Assembly (NCBI RefSeq): GCF_029320955.1
Contig: NZ_CP119757.1
Span: forward strand, 3,348,001 to 3,412,000
DNA from: Flavobacterium sp. YJ01
GTDB taxonomy: Bacteria > Bacteroidota > Bacteroidia > Flavobacteriales > Flavobacteriaceae
DNA: 64,000 nt
Direction of reading: 5' to 3'
Made by a program: the position numbers and the translations under genes. The notes under the pieces are model-generated. The model saw only the letters and a program-made list of their open reading frames with translations, was not told where the DNA came from and ran no database searches. Numbering within the stretch: the first letter of the stretch is position 1; each line of letters begins with the position of its first letter. Shown one piece after another: positions 36,363 through 45,372 of the stretch.

Positions 36363-37445
36363 TTATGAATGAGAATTATCTTCAAAAACTTTAAACAAAG
36401 AATCCCAGTCAATATCATTTTTAAATTGGGATAATCCTTTAAAAGATTTTACTTTAGATAAATCTTCAATCGTAAAATCGTCTTGCATTGCGTACGGAAC
36501 TAAATTTTCTTCTTGAAGTTTTATAGCTAAATATTCTTGTTCGTATTGTCCAGGAGTCGGAATAAAAAATGCTTTTTTACCCAATTTTGCCAAATCCATT
36601 ACGGTTGTATAGCCAGAACGACACAAAACAAATTCACTTTCGTTAAAAGTTTGTTCGAGCTGTTTTGAATTCATGAAATTGTAATAAGTCACATTTCCAG
36701 ATTCCCATTTTTCTTGTGTTTTCTCTACAACTCCTTTTACAAAAACTACTTTTCCAGGAAATTTTGTAGCTTGTTTTTGCAATTTTTCATCTAAGAAAGT
36801 ACGTTGAGGTTCAGGACCAGAAAGTATAATCATTAGATCATATACTTTTGGCGTTTCCTTTTTCTTCATGCGACTTAAAGGACCAATATATTTTAAGTTT
36901 AATGAATTGTTTTTTAGATGTCCAAGATCTCCAGTAAGATTTACTTCTCCGTTGGTATCAGGAACCCAGCATTCATTATATTTTTTTATAAAATACTGAT
37001 GGCATTTACTTGTAAACCAAGTCGTGTTTCCAGTCATCACATTTAATTGATGCGTCATAAAAACGGAAGGCACTTTTTTACTGAAAACACCTAATCTATT
37101 ATCAGAAATTATTCCGTCAATGCCATGTTTTTTAATCCAGCCATTTACCATTTTTTTCTCATCTAAAATAGCTGTAATCATTTTTGGAAGGTTTTTAATC
37201 AGCTTCCATTTAAAATTTTTACCATTCTTTGCATATTCAATATGATAAGAAGGCAATTCTAAAGTTTGTATATAAGGAAATTCTTTTCGTAATAAAGCCA
37301 AAGCAACTCCATCAGACGCAATAATCGGAATATAATTATTTTCTTGAAGCGCTTTTATAATAGGAATACATCGAGTTGCATGTCCTAAACCCCAATTTAA
37401 TGGAGCTATCAAAATAGTTTTATTAGCAGAATAATCAATGCTCAT
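36363..37445 (-). CDS. MurG-like GT-B glycosyltransferase
   Basis: 360 residues with the GT-B fold: N-terminal LIAPLNWGLGHATRCIPIIKAL (glycine loop as in MurG and UDP-GlcNAc transferases), middle GPLSRM, C-terminal MIILSGPEPQRTFLDEKL and the donor-binding ELCRSGYTT-like segment (EFVLCRSGYTTVMDLAKLGKK). It probably acts at the cytoplasmic face of the membrane on a lipid or cell-wall precursor. Donor and acceptor are unknown. Confidence 0.85.
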   Translation of the reverse strand: MSIDYSANKTILIAPLNWGLGHATRCIPIIKALQENNYIPIIASDGVALALLRKEFPYIQTLELPSYHIEYAKNGKNFKWKLIKNLPKMITAILDEKKMVNGWIKKHGIDGIISDNRLGVFSKKVPSVFMTHQLNVMTGNTTWFTSKCHQYFIKKYNECWVPDTNGEVNLTGDLGHLKNNSLNLKYIGPLSRMKKKETPKVYDLMIILSGPEPQRTFLDEKLQKQATKFPGKVVFVKGVVEKTQEKWESGNVTYYNFMNSKQLEQTFNESEFVLCRSGYTTVMDLAKLGKKAFFIPTPGQYEQEYLAIKLQEENLVPYAMQDDFTIEDLSKVKSFKGLSQFKNDIDWDSLFKVFEDNSHS

Positions 37446-37669
37446 TTTTAAAATGTTTTAAAAACGAAGATAAAGAAATATGTTTGGGATGCTATTTAGA
37501 GGGTATTACTAAATTATTAACTATAGATTTTATAAAACACTTGAATTTTCGAGGGATGATTCAGAATTAATTGCATTTTTTTAAATAAGATTACCTCTAT
37601 GTTAAGCGATTCTGATTTCTTGAAATGACCTTAATAAGGAAATTGGCAAGTTTAGCTGCAATATAAAAA

Positions 37670-37691
37670 AAGCCGAACATAAGTTCGGCTT
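37670..37691 (-). terminator. Intrinsic terminator of the basic-adaptor gene
   Basis: Arms AAGCCGAAC (37670-37678) and GTTCGGCTT (37683-37691) with an A-run on the left. The rest of the 300-base gap 37446-37745 shows no gene. Confidence 0.75.
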
Positions 37692-37745
37692 AAAAGTATC
37701 GTATTTTAAAACCTTAGCACCTCAGTGCCTTAGTCCCTCAGAATC

Positions 37746-38300
37746 TTAATCTTGAATATACGTTTTATTACCATTTTTGTTAATGTAGTATTTACCGCCT
37801 CTTGGTCCTGTATATACTTTTTTACCATTGTATTCGCCAGTAACTTTATCTGGTACAGATGGCGCTTTTTCGTTTGTTTCTTTTAAAGTTTTTGATGCTG
37901 ATTTTTTTGCACTTGCAGCATCTTTCTTGGCAGCGTCAGCTTTTGCAGTTGATTTTTTAGCATCAGCTTTAGCTTTGTCTGCTGCACTTTTTGCTTTATC
38001 AGATTCTACAGTTGCTTTTTTAGCATCAGCTTTTGCTTTTGTTGCTTCTTTGTCAGCGGTCTTTTTTGCAGCGTCAGCTGATTCTTTTTTGGCTTTTGTT
38101 GAAGCAGCTTTTGCATCATCTGCTGCTTTTTTAGATTTTGCAGCTTCCTTTTTTGCATCAGCCGAAGCTTTGTCTGCGGTTGATTTTGCTTTTTTAGCTG
38201 AGGCTTCTGTTTTGCTCTTCGCAGCTTTTGTAGTTGTTTCTTGTGCGTAGAAGTTAGATGAGAAAACAACTATAAAACAGAACAATAATAATTTTTTCAT
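37746..38300 (-). CDS. Exported Lys/Ala-rich protein with PBCV-type basic adaptor tail
   Basis: 184 residues: signal peptide (1-19), then about 110 residues built from Lys, Ala, Ser, Asp and Thr with a near 7-residue period (KADAKKA-like), expected to be a charged helix or coiled coil. The C-terminus (about 155-182; GKKVYTGPRGGKYYINKNGNKTYI) matches the PBCV-specific basic adaptor motif of chlorovirus proteins. The role is unknown; the motif may bind nucleic acid or carry cargo. Its low-complexity part is histone-H1-like, but export argues against a chromosomal role. Confidence 0.8.
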   Translation of the reverse strand: MKKLLLFCFIVVFSSNFYAQETTTKAAKSKTEASAKKAKSTADKASADAKKEAAKSKKAADDAKAASTKAKKESADAAKKTADKEATKAKADAKKATVESDKAKSAADKAKADAKKSTAKADAAKKDAASAKKSASKTLKETNEKAPSVPDKVTGEYNGKKVYTGPRGGKYYINKNGNKTYIQD

Positions 38301-38363
38301 AAGGTTATACGTTTAAATTTCAATTAAAATTACACAATTTATTGTCATCTTTTTCGCAACGCA

Positions 38364-41300
38364 TTAAAAATATGCGCGAAGCTGAATATTTCCGGTATGA
38401 ATCGTATTTCCTGTTTCGCTTTTACGTCCTAGATAATTTAAATTTATATCTAAAAATGACGTAATGTTCTTTTGCAGAAGCAGTTTCCAAACTAGATTTG
38501 AACCCGCTTGAAGTCCTTCTAACATTTGAAAACCGACAGATGAAAACTCATTTCCGTTGAATTTATTTTCATAAAAAGAAAATTCACCATTTAGAGTTAC
38601 TTTTCTTTCGCCAGCATAAGAAAATGAAGTTCCAATTCTGTTTTGGTCTAAAGTTTCAAGATTCCCTATTTGATTTTTCTTGTTTTGAAGTTCGTAAAAG
38701 AAATCTAATTTGGTGTTTTTAGAAAATAAATAACTCACTTTTGGAGCAATTTGCCAGCCATTTATGTCGTAATTTTTCTCAGCAAAATCTTTTGAAACTA
38801 AATCTGTTTTGATGGTTTTAGTAAAGAAATTAAATAGCCAGCTTTTTTGATACAAATGCGTATATTGAATTTGATGCGAATAATTTCCAACATTTTGCGA
38901 TCCGATCGAAAGCAGACTTTTTCCTTTATTAATAAGATAAGAATAAGTAACAGAATGCTTTTGTCGGCCCCGATTATAGAATAAACTGTTTCTAAAACTT
39001 GAGTTGAGTCCTAAAATATTGTCTTCCGAAGAACCGAACGGATTAAGATCGAGTTCTCCTTCATTTCTAACTTTTCGATCTAGTATAAAAGAGGTTTGAT
39101 TGTAAAAGTAAGACAGCACTTTTTTATATCCTTTTTCATTCTGCCATTGCAGCGGATTTAAAGTTAAAGACTGCGAAAACTTATTCTGATTGGTTTTAAT
39201 ATAAACTTGATTAGGCAAAAAGATTCGAACATAACGCGCCTGATCTTGATAAACAGCCACTTCAAATTCTTCCAATTCCTGAATTCCGTTTCCGTTGTAA
39301 TCATTCCAAGTATAAACTCCTTGTCCAGTCGGAACTTCAACATAGGTAAATTCTTGTTGCGCAATGGTTCCCGAGCTGGTTTCGTAAGCCGTTCCAATCT
39401 GCATTAACTGATTAAAAAAACGATCGTTGTATAAAATTCTAGAATTTAAAGAAGGTTCATTCTTTCGGGTTTCGTCTGTAAAATCTAGATTTCTATAACT
39501 GGCATAAACCGCTAAATCGGTAGTTTTATTTTGAATTAATTTCGACTTTAAATAATAGGTTTGCGAATTATTTACATGTTGCAATAATCCGTTTTGCAAA
39601 CTATCGTTTCGCCTTTGCAAATAACCAATTTCGACAAAAACTTTGGTGCTATCTCCACGTCCAACAAAAGCACCATATTCTGAAAAGCGCTGACTTAAAG
39701 CCGAAAACTGATTGGTAACCTTATCTTTTTCCTGATTGTCTTCCAATTGCAAACTGCCGCCAATCCAGTTTTTGCCAAAATGATATTTGGTTCTGGTTTG
39801 ATTCCTAATAAATTTTGAAGCTGAAGCCGTAGCATCAGAATTCAAAAAACTTCCATTGTTTTCGATTGTCCAATTTTTAAGTTTGAATAAAGCGGTTGTT
39901 GTATGTCTTGAACCAGCATAACTTTCACTAAAATCTAATTTCTCAAATTGATAAGTCAGCAAACCGATGTTTGAAGTTTTTTCTTTAGAAAATAAATCAA
40001 AATTAAATCCTGTAACCAAAAGACTTTGATTGCCCAAAAGTGTTCCGGTTAAATTCCAATCGCGGTTAAATTCTATATTGTACAAACGTTCGACAGATTT
40101 AAAATCCTGCTGTACATATTGATAATTGGCAAAAGCATCTAAACTCCAACTTCTAGAGAAAAGCCGTTTTTTAAGATTGGTTTTAAAAGCGATTCCTTCA
40201 TTATCAGCATCATCAATTCCAGAAAATAAATTTTGATCGTTATTGCTCACCGCTAATTCAAAATCGACCAAAGTTTTTTCATTCGGATTGTATTTTCCTA
40301 AAAAAGTTGCAACCTGAAGTTTTATCGGCGCAACAAGCTGTACAATTGGTTCATAGTTTCCTTGTAAAATTCCGTTTACAGGTTCAACATATTGATAAAT
40401 TCTTTCGACAGAATTATTGTTTTGAATGATGTAATTTCCGGCATTTGCACCGACCAAACTAAATCTTACATTATATAAAACATCAGCAGAATTGTTGGAA
40501 TACTCATAAACTTCAACCGAATTGATGATCGTCTTTTTATATAAAATTTTGTTGTCGGCATATTTATCTTCGTAAGCAGAAGGCGCTTTCATCAAATTAA
40601 CGTCATCTCCCGCTTCGCTTAAAATCTGAACTTGTTCTGGAGAAAGATTTTGCTGTAAAGGCTGATTCTTCATATCATTTTCAGAATAAATATAACCTCC
40701 AAAGCTCCAATTTTTGTTTTCGTGCGTTGCGCCCGCATAAGTTACCAATCGATTGTAGTTTCGCTCAGAATATTGGTATTCGATATTAATACGCATTTCG
40801 GAATTGATTGGAAAAAGTGATGTGAAAACTATTTCTCCCGCATTATAATCAATAACATAATCGTTGTTTTCGCCACGTTTCAGCAAAACACCATTTACAT
40901 AAACGCGTTCTGAACCAGAAATAACCAAAACATATAATTCGCCATTTTGACCTTTTAATTTATATGGACCTTGATTTCCTTCCTGACCTGTAAAAGTGCT
41001 TTTGGCGTATTGACCTTTCACAAAAGCGACTGAGGCAAAAACATTGGTTTTACTTTTTTCGGTATCAAAATCAAAACTGGCAGAAATTCCCTGAACTTTT
41101 TTATTGAAGCTCAAAAATTGTGTTTTCCTGTTTTCTAAAAAGACATCGCCTGCGCGAATATTCCAATCATCGCTAAACAGTTCCATGAAAATATTATCAA
41201 ACTGATCTAATTTCTGTGAATAACCGCCATCTTGCAACGGAATATTACTGTCTTGAAGCGAAGCTCTTAAACTTACTTTTTCTGAAATTTTTCCCGTAAT

Positions 41301-41795
41301 CTGTAAATCTAAATTGGAGTTTAAAACCGTACTCTGATTATTTCCGATTGTAATGCCTCGAGTAATGCTACCGGAAGTATTTAATCCGTCAAAAGGAGCG
41401 ACTTTTTTAGCATTTGCGTTGTTGTCAATTCGATACAATTTTTCAGTTCCGACATCATTTGTTACAATTTGATCGGATTTATAAAGGCTATATTCTTTAG
41501 TTAAGAAATCAGGATATTGAAGGTAATTGACAATTAAAGTGTCTGATGCCGCTTGGAATTTTTCATTTAAAAGTAAAAAACCTTTTTGAAAATCAATTTT
41601 GTAGAACGACGAATCTATAGGTTCGTTTTGAGTATTTAAAAGCTGAAAAAAACTAGAATTGATACTAGCTTTTTCTAGCCGAATAGTATCTTTTGAAGCC
41701 ATTGCTTTTTTGGTTTTGTACAGCGTTCCCTTGTCCTGCGCCTGAACCGCAGAAAACCAGAAGAAAACCGTCAAAAACAGTAATTTTTTCAACAT
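38364..41795 (-). CDS. Large outer-membrane beta-barrel protein, unknown function
   Basis: 1143 residues with a signal peptide (1-19, VQAQ). The region to about 350 has immunoglobulin-like strands (SITRGITIGNNQSTVLNSNLDLQITG, LRASLQDSNIPLQDG). The rest is a long set of amphipathic strands ending in LRAYF with the terminal Phe typical of barrel insertion. It recalls surface or gliding-type outer-membrane proteins of the phylum, but I cannot place it in a named family. Intact, no frameshift. Confidence 0.75.
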   Translation of the reverse strand: MLKKLLFLTVFFWFSAVQAQDKGTLYKTKKAMASKDTIRLEKASINSSFFQLLNTQNEPIDSSFYKIDFQKGFLLLNEKFQAASDTLIVNYLQYPDFLTKEYSLYKSDQIVTNDVGTEKLYRIDNNANAKKVAPFDGLNTSGSITRGITIGNNQSTVLNSNLDLQITGKISEKVSLRASLQDSNIPLQDGGYSQKLDQFDNIFMELFSDDWNIRAGDVFLENRKTQFLSFNKKVQGISASFDFDTEKSKTNVFASVAFVKGQYAKSTFTGQEGNQGPYKLKGQNGELYVLVISGSERVYVNGVLLKRGENNDYVIDYNAGEIVFTSLFPINSEMRINIEYQYSERNYNRLVTYAGATHENKNWSFGGYIYSENDMKNQPLQQNLSPEQVQILSEAGDDVNLMKAPSAYEDKYADNKILYKKTIINSVEVYEYSNNSADVLYNVRFSLVGANAGNYIIQNNNSVERIYQYVEPVNGILQGNYEPIVQLVAPIKLQVATFLGKYNPNEKTLVDFELAVSNNDQNLFSGIDDADNEGIAFKTNLKKRLFSRSWSLDAFANYQYVQQDFKSVERLYNIEFNRDWNLTGTLLGNQSLLVTGFNFDLFSKEKTSNIGLLTYQFEKLDFSESYAGSRHTTTALFKLKNWTIENNGSFLNSDATASASKFIRNQTRTKYHFGKNWIGGSLQLEDNQEKDKVTNQFSALSQRFSEYGAFVGRGDSTKVFVEIGYLQRRNDSLQNGLLQHVNNSQTYYLKSKLIQNKTTDLAVYASYRNLDFTDETRKNEPSLNSRILYNDRFFNQLMQIGTAYETSSGTIAQQEFTYVEVPTGQGVYTWNDYNGNGIQELEEFEVAVYQDQARYVRIFLPNQVYIKTNQNKFSQSLTLNPLQWQNEKGYKKVLSYFYNQTSFILDRKVRNEGELDLNPFGSSEDNILGLNSSFRNSLFYNRGRQKHSVTYSYLINKGKSLLSIGSQNVGNYSHQIQYTHLYQKSWLFNFFTKTIKTDLVSKDFAEKNYDINGWQIAPKVSYLFSKNTKLDFFYELQNKKNQIGNLETLDQNRIGTSFSYAGERKVTLNGEFSFYENKFNGNEFSSVGFQMLEGLQAGSNLVWKLLLQKNITSFLDINLNYLGRKSETGNTIHTGNIQLRAYF

Positions 41796-41866
41796 AAATA
41801 CTTTAACTCTAAAAAGTCAAAAGTAGTATTTATAATTGGGAAAATCAGGGCTTGATTTTTTGAGTT

Positions 41867-42094
41867 TTAAACTTGTGAATTAATCTTGTTTTTGGAGTTT
41901 TTTTCTTTTTTAATTGCTGATCCATAACTTAAAAATACTCCTGTTCCTGATAATGCAACACCAATCGAATTTCTAAAATCTGAAAATGAAATGTCTTTTA
42001 AGCTTTCTTTTTGAAGAAGTGGGCCTAAATCGAAAGTGATATATAATAGAACAATTATTAAAAAAATCTGTGTAAATCTTTTTTGTGCTTTCAT
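41867..42094 (-). CDS. Small membrane protein, unknown
   Basis: 75 residues with two hydrophobic segments (about 9-28 and 45-62) and a Lys/Asn-rich tail. No family is recognised. It is the last of four small genes on the minus strand (41867-42990) and probably cotranscribed with them. Confidence 0.55.
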   Translation of the reverse strand: MKAQKRFTQIFLIIVLLYITFDLGPLLQKESLKDISFSDFRNSIGVALSGTGVFLSYGSAIKKEKNSKNKINSQV

Positions 42095-42117
42095 ATGATT
42101 TTAGAAAATAGATTAAT

Positions 42118-42348
42118 TTATTTTTTTATGCCCTCAGATAAAATCATTAAAAGCAGAATTATGATAATGCAAATAAAAATGGAGTTAGGATTAGCAAAGT
42201 TAATTGTCCATCCCATCTCTTTTATCTTTTTAGGAGGAAACATTCTTTTGTCATTTGGATTATAATAGAAAAGTCCCCAAATCCAGTTGTTTGGATCGTT
42301 GTGCCAATTGTTTTTTTCTTCTTCGGATGGATTTGGATTATGTTGCAT
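42118..42348 (-). CDS. DUF5808-type small membrane protein
   Basis: 76 residues. The core WGLFYYNPNDKRMFPPKKI and GWTINFANP matches the DUF5808 motif (a YyNp..D.r.f.p...g.Gwt.Nfa pattern), followed by one membrane helix. The domain is often found attached to or next to SdpI/DUF1648 membrane proteins in other bacteria, and an SdpI-type gene is indeed upstream here. Confidence 0.7.
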   Translation of the reverse strand: MQHNPNPSEEEKNNWHNDPNNWIWGLFYYNPNDKRMFPPKKIKEMGWTINFANPNSIFICIIIILLLMILSEGIKK

Positions 42349-42408
42349 TTATATTGATTGTTTTGTTTTCAAATGAGGTAATTATAAGAAGGAATTTTTG
42401 TAGATGTA

Positions 42409-42759
42409 TTAATTGCTTTTTTTAGATTCATTTAGCTTTAACTTCTTTTCCGTTTGATACAAAACAATTGCAACACAAAATATTAAACCTATAAATACTG
42501 AAAAGTTAGTAAATGAAGTACTGCCAAAAATTGCATACAGTATAATTTGAACTAATAATAAAAGAGATAGAATTTTTAAGAAAAGATTGGTGCTGTATTT
42601 TTGTGCAAAATCCCAGTTCAATTTATTTTTCATTGAATTTGATGTTCTATAACCATACAAAGAATTTATGTTTTTTGGAGGAAACACTTTAGTTATTAGC
42701 ATTATAAATAATACTATTATAATAATCGGATTATTAGATAAAAGAGTTAGTATTTCCAT
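42409..42759 (-). CDS. SdpI-family membrane protein
   Basis: 116 residues, three helices. The conserved segment P(P/K)NxxYGYRT appears as INSLYGYRTSNSMKNKLNWDFAQKYS, typical of the SdpI/YhfL family. In Bacillus SdpI gives immunity to the SDP toxin and acts in signalling. Here there is no toxin gene nearby, so the role is open. Confidence 0.75.
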   Translation of the reverse strand: MEILTLLSNNPIIIIVLFIMLITKVFPPKNINSLYGYRTSNSMKNKLNWDFAQKYSTNLFLKILSLLLLVQIILYAIFGSTSFTNFSVFIGLIFCVAIVLYQTEKKLKLNESKKSN

Positions 42760-42768
42760 GATAGTTTT

Positions 42769-42990
42769 TTAATTTTTTTTTGGTAGCTTAATTATCCAAT
42801 TTATAAAAAAAGAAGAAAGCACTGCTAGCAATAGAGCAAAGTACATCATGGGATTACTTCTGTTAAATACTATTTTTTCCACGAAAGAGTCACCGTCCTC
42901 AAAAAACATAATTCTAAACATTATTAATATGTAGAGAATACTAAGCAAATAAGTAATAAAAATACGTGTTTTATTATGTTTCAACTTCAT
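42769..42990 (-). CDS. Small membrane protein, unknown
   Basis: 73 residues with two hydrophobic stretches (about 10-27 and 48-66). It is 9 bases upstream of the SdpI-type gene and first in the four-gene set. No family recognised. Confidence 0.55.
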   Translation of the reverse strand: MKLKHNKTRIFITYLLSILYILIMFRIMFFEDGDSFVEKIVFNRSNPMMYFALLLAVLSSFFINWIIKLPKKN

Positions 42991-43148
42991 AGTTTGATTT
43001 GTTTCAATCTAATATAAATGTAAAAAAATAGTAAGGTAAAAATCTGAAACCGAATAATTGTAAATTATTTCTCTCGTTTATATTTGTAAAAATAACAAAA
43101 TGGGAATAAAATCGTATGAAATAATTATTTAAATAACGGAAAAACTAA

Positions 43149-43182
43149 AAAAGGCTTCACTAAAAATTAGTAAAGCCTTTTT
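43149..43182 (-). terminator. Terminator of aspartate kinase gene
   Basis: Inverted arms around AAAAAGGCTT and AAGCCTTTTT, with A and T runs on both sides, 42 bases past the kinase stop. Confidence 0.75.
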
Positions 43183-43223
43183 ATATAATTTGAATTGAAA
43201 TAATTACCTTGTATAAAGCAATA

Positions 43224-44483
43224 TTAGTTTAATTCTTTAGTCACAATTTGCATCGTTTCGCGGCTAACTTGTTTTAATAAAACTTCTTTGTTAGTTTCAA
43301 CCGTTTGAGCAGCTTCTTCTGTAAAGTGACGAATCGTGTATAAAGTGACATTTTCGCTGTATTCTACTTTGAATTTTTTAGAAAGAATAGCATTCAATTC
43401 TGGGAAATTTCCAAATTTATCTTCCACGCAAACAGAAAAACTAATCGCAGAATTCTGAATTAAGTTTACTTTGATTTTAAATTCATGAAACAATCCAAAA
43501 ATCTCACTGATGTTTTCTTCCATAATGAAAGAGAAATCAATAGATGAAAGAGAGATTAAAAGCTGTTCTCTTTTTACAATAAAACACGGATATTGTGGTT
43601 CCAGATCTACACCTTTAGAAACGCAAGTTCCTTTTAATAAAGGATTCACGAATGATTTTACATACAAAGGAATTTCTTTTTTCTGTAAAGGCTGTAATGT
43701 TTTTGGGTGAATAACCGTCGCTCCGTAAAACGCTAATTCGATAGCTTCACGATACGAAATCTGATTCAATAAACTTGCATTTTCAAAATAACGCGGATCC
43801 GCATTCATAACTCCAGGAACGTCTTTCCAGATTGTAACGCTTTCTGCATTTAAGCAATAAGCAAAAATTCCAGCAGTATAATCAGAACCTTCACGACCTA
43901 AAGTTGTAGTGAAATTATTTTCGTCAGCACCTAAAAATCCTTGAGTAATGTTTAATTGTTTTCTTGGAACATTTTTGCTGATATTTTGTTGTGTCGTTTC
44001 CCAATCTACCTCTGCATCTCTATAATTTGCATTGGTTTTAATGAAATTACGAACATCAAGCCATTGCGTTTGAATTCCCATGAAATTCATAAAATGACTT
44101 AAAATATTAGTAGAAATTAATTCTCCAAAACTAACAACCTGATCGTAAACAAAGTTATAGTTTGGCGATTTATTGTGCGCTAAGAAATATTCTAATTCAG
44201 CAAATTGAGCATTCACTGCTGCAAAAACTTCATGTTTTTCGTCTTCAAACAAATCTAATAAGATTTGATTGTGGTATTTTTTTATTTCTTGAACAGAAGA
44301 ATTTAATTCTGTCGATTTTTCAAAATAATTCTTGATTACAACTTCAAGAGCATTTGTTGTTTTTCCCATAGCCGAAACTACAAGAATTACGTCTTCGTAA
44401 CCTACTTTTTGTAAAACGTCATATACGTTTTTAATTCCATCTGCATCTTTTACAGATGCTCCTCCAAATTTAAATACTCTCAT
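43224..44483 (-). CDS. lysC: Aspartate kinase
   Basis: Makes aspartyl phosphate, the first step to lysine, threonine and methionine. 419 residues, monofunctional. KFGGASVKDADGI at the start is the ATP/aspartate site, with TTLGREGSDYTAG and the VPGVMNADPRYF segment later. The C-terminal part (about 300-419) is ACT-like and short. Family members can carry allosteric control; feedback cannot be told here. A GATTTTA heptad array follows its start codon upstream. Preferred symbol lysC; it could equally be called ask. Confidence 0.93.
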   Translation of the reverse strand: MRVFKFGGASVKDADGIKNVYDVLQKVGYEDVILVVSAMGKTTNALEVVIKNYFEKSTELNSSVQEIKKYHNQILLDLFEDEKHEVFAAVNAQFAELEYFLAHNKSPNYNFVYDQVVSFGELISTNILSHFMNFMGIQTQWLDVRNFIKTNANYRDAEVDWETTQQNISKNVPRKQLNITQGFLGADENNFTTTLGREGSDYTAGIFAYCLNAESVTIWKDVPGVMNADPRYFENASLLNQISYREAIELAFYGATVIHPKTLQPLQKKEIPLYVKSFVNPLLKGTCVSKGVDLEPQYPCFIVKREQLLISLSSIDFSFIMEENISEIFGLFHEFKIKVNLIQNSAISFSVCVEDKFGNFPELNAILSKKFKVEYSENVTLYTIRHFTEEAAQTVETNKEVLLKQVSRETMQIVTKELN

Positions 44484-44486
44484 TAT

Positions 44487-44520
44487 TAATTTATAGATTT
44501 TAGATTATAGATTTCAGATT
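44487..44520. repeat. Heptamer array (GATTTTA units)
   Basis: Consecutive units GATTTTA, GATTATA, GATTTCA, GATTTG lie just upstream of the aspartate kinase start. An inverted repeat (GCCACTAATTC with GAATTCGTGGC-like arms) occupies 44551-44611 next to it. Confidence 0.65.
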
Positions 44521-44622
44521 TGAGGCGAAATCCTAATGTTTTATTTTTTTTTGCCACTAATTCCGCGAATTTTCACGAATTAATTTGTGTGAATTAGTGT
44601 AATTCGTGGCAGGCTAATTTTT

Positions 44623-45111
44623 TTATAATTTTTCTAAGAACGAATTAACTCCAGCTTCATCCATTTGCACAACTTGCCAATCTTCAAGAATTTTTGCGCC
44701 AGAATTTTTGTAAAAGTTAACTGCTGGAGTGTTCCATGCCAAAACATTCCATTCTATTCTTCTTACGCCGTATTTTTTTCCTTGTTTCATAATTTCAGCA
44801 TAAAGAGCAGAACCTAAACCCGTACCGCGCATTTTCTCTTTTACAATTAAGTCTTCAAGGTGAATTGTTTTTCCTTTCCAGGTAGAATAGCGGTAATAAT
44901 ACAATGCAATTCCAACAATCTCTTTTTGTTTTTCTTCGTTTTCAATCTCTGCCACAAAAACGTGAAATAATGGTTTTTCGCCAAAACCGTCACGTACTAA
45001 ATCTTCCTCCGTAATGACAACTGCTTCAGGTTCTTTTTCGAATATCGCCAGCTCCTGAATAAGTCCCAACACCGATTTCATGTCTTCAGGATTCCCTTTT
45101 CTAATATTCAT
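44623..45111 (-). CDS. GNAT-family N-acetyltransferase
   Basis: 162 residues from the ATG at 45111; a TTG two codons earlier also opens the frame. The acetyl-CoA loop is KMRGTGLGSALYAEI (about 98-112), with EDLIVKEKMRG before and the AVNFYKNSGA motif after. Typical single-domain GNAT. It resembles diamine/spermidine acetyltransferases, but the substrate is not assigned. It stands 139 bases upstream of lysC on the same strand. Confidence 0.88.
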   Translation of the reverse strand: MNIRKGNPEDMKSVLGLIQELAIFEKEPEAVVITEEDLVRDGFGEKPLFHVFVAEIENEEKQKEIVGIALYYYRYSTWKGKTIHLEDLIVKEKMRGTGLGSALYAEIMKQGKKYGVRRIEWNVLAWNTPAVNFYKNSGAKILEDWQVVQMDEAGVNSFLEKL

Positions 45112-45307
45112 AATCAATTCATTTTACTTTTTGTCCTTTATAGTATCGCTTTTTCCTTTATCAGATTTACTCTTGCGAATATATATAAGAAACAATTTTT
45201 TGTATTCGTATTTTTAAGTATTTATTATCTAAAAAAGCATTTTTTTAGTTGTTGCTTTTCGCAGATTATTAGCAAATATACAATAGTAGCAAACTAACAA
45301 AATAATT

Positions 45308-45340
45308 TTTGAATCATTCTCACAAAATAAGCGATATTTG
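45308..45340 (+). promoter_or_regulatory. Candidate promoter of fbp
   Basis: TTTG at 45308-45311 and GATATTTG at 45333-45340 (one mismatch to TAnnTTTG), 21 bases apart, 32 bases before the ATG. Confidence 0.5.
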
Positions 45341-45372
45341 TGACTTAAAAACAAAACTATAACGATTTAGAA

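Noticed and set aside
37828..38250. Long plus-strand frame opposite the basic-adaptor gene
   Set aside because: It exists only because the Lys/Ala codons of the real gene read as Phe/Ala/Ser on the other strand; no start context or family match.
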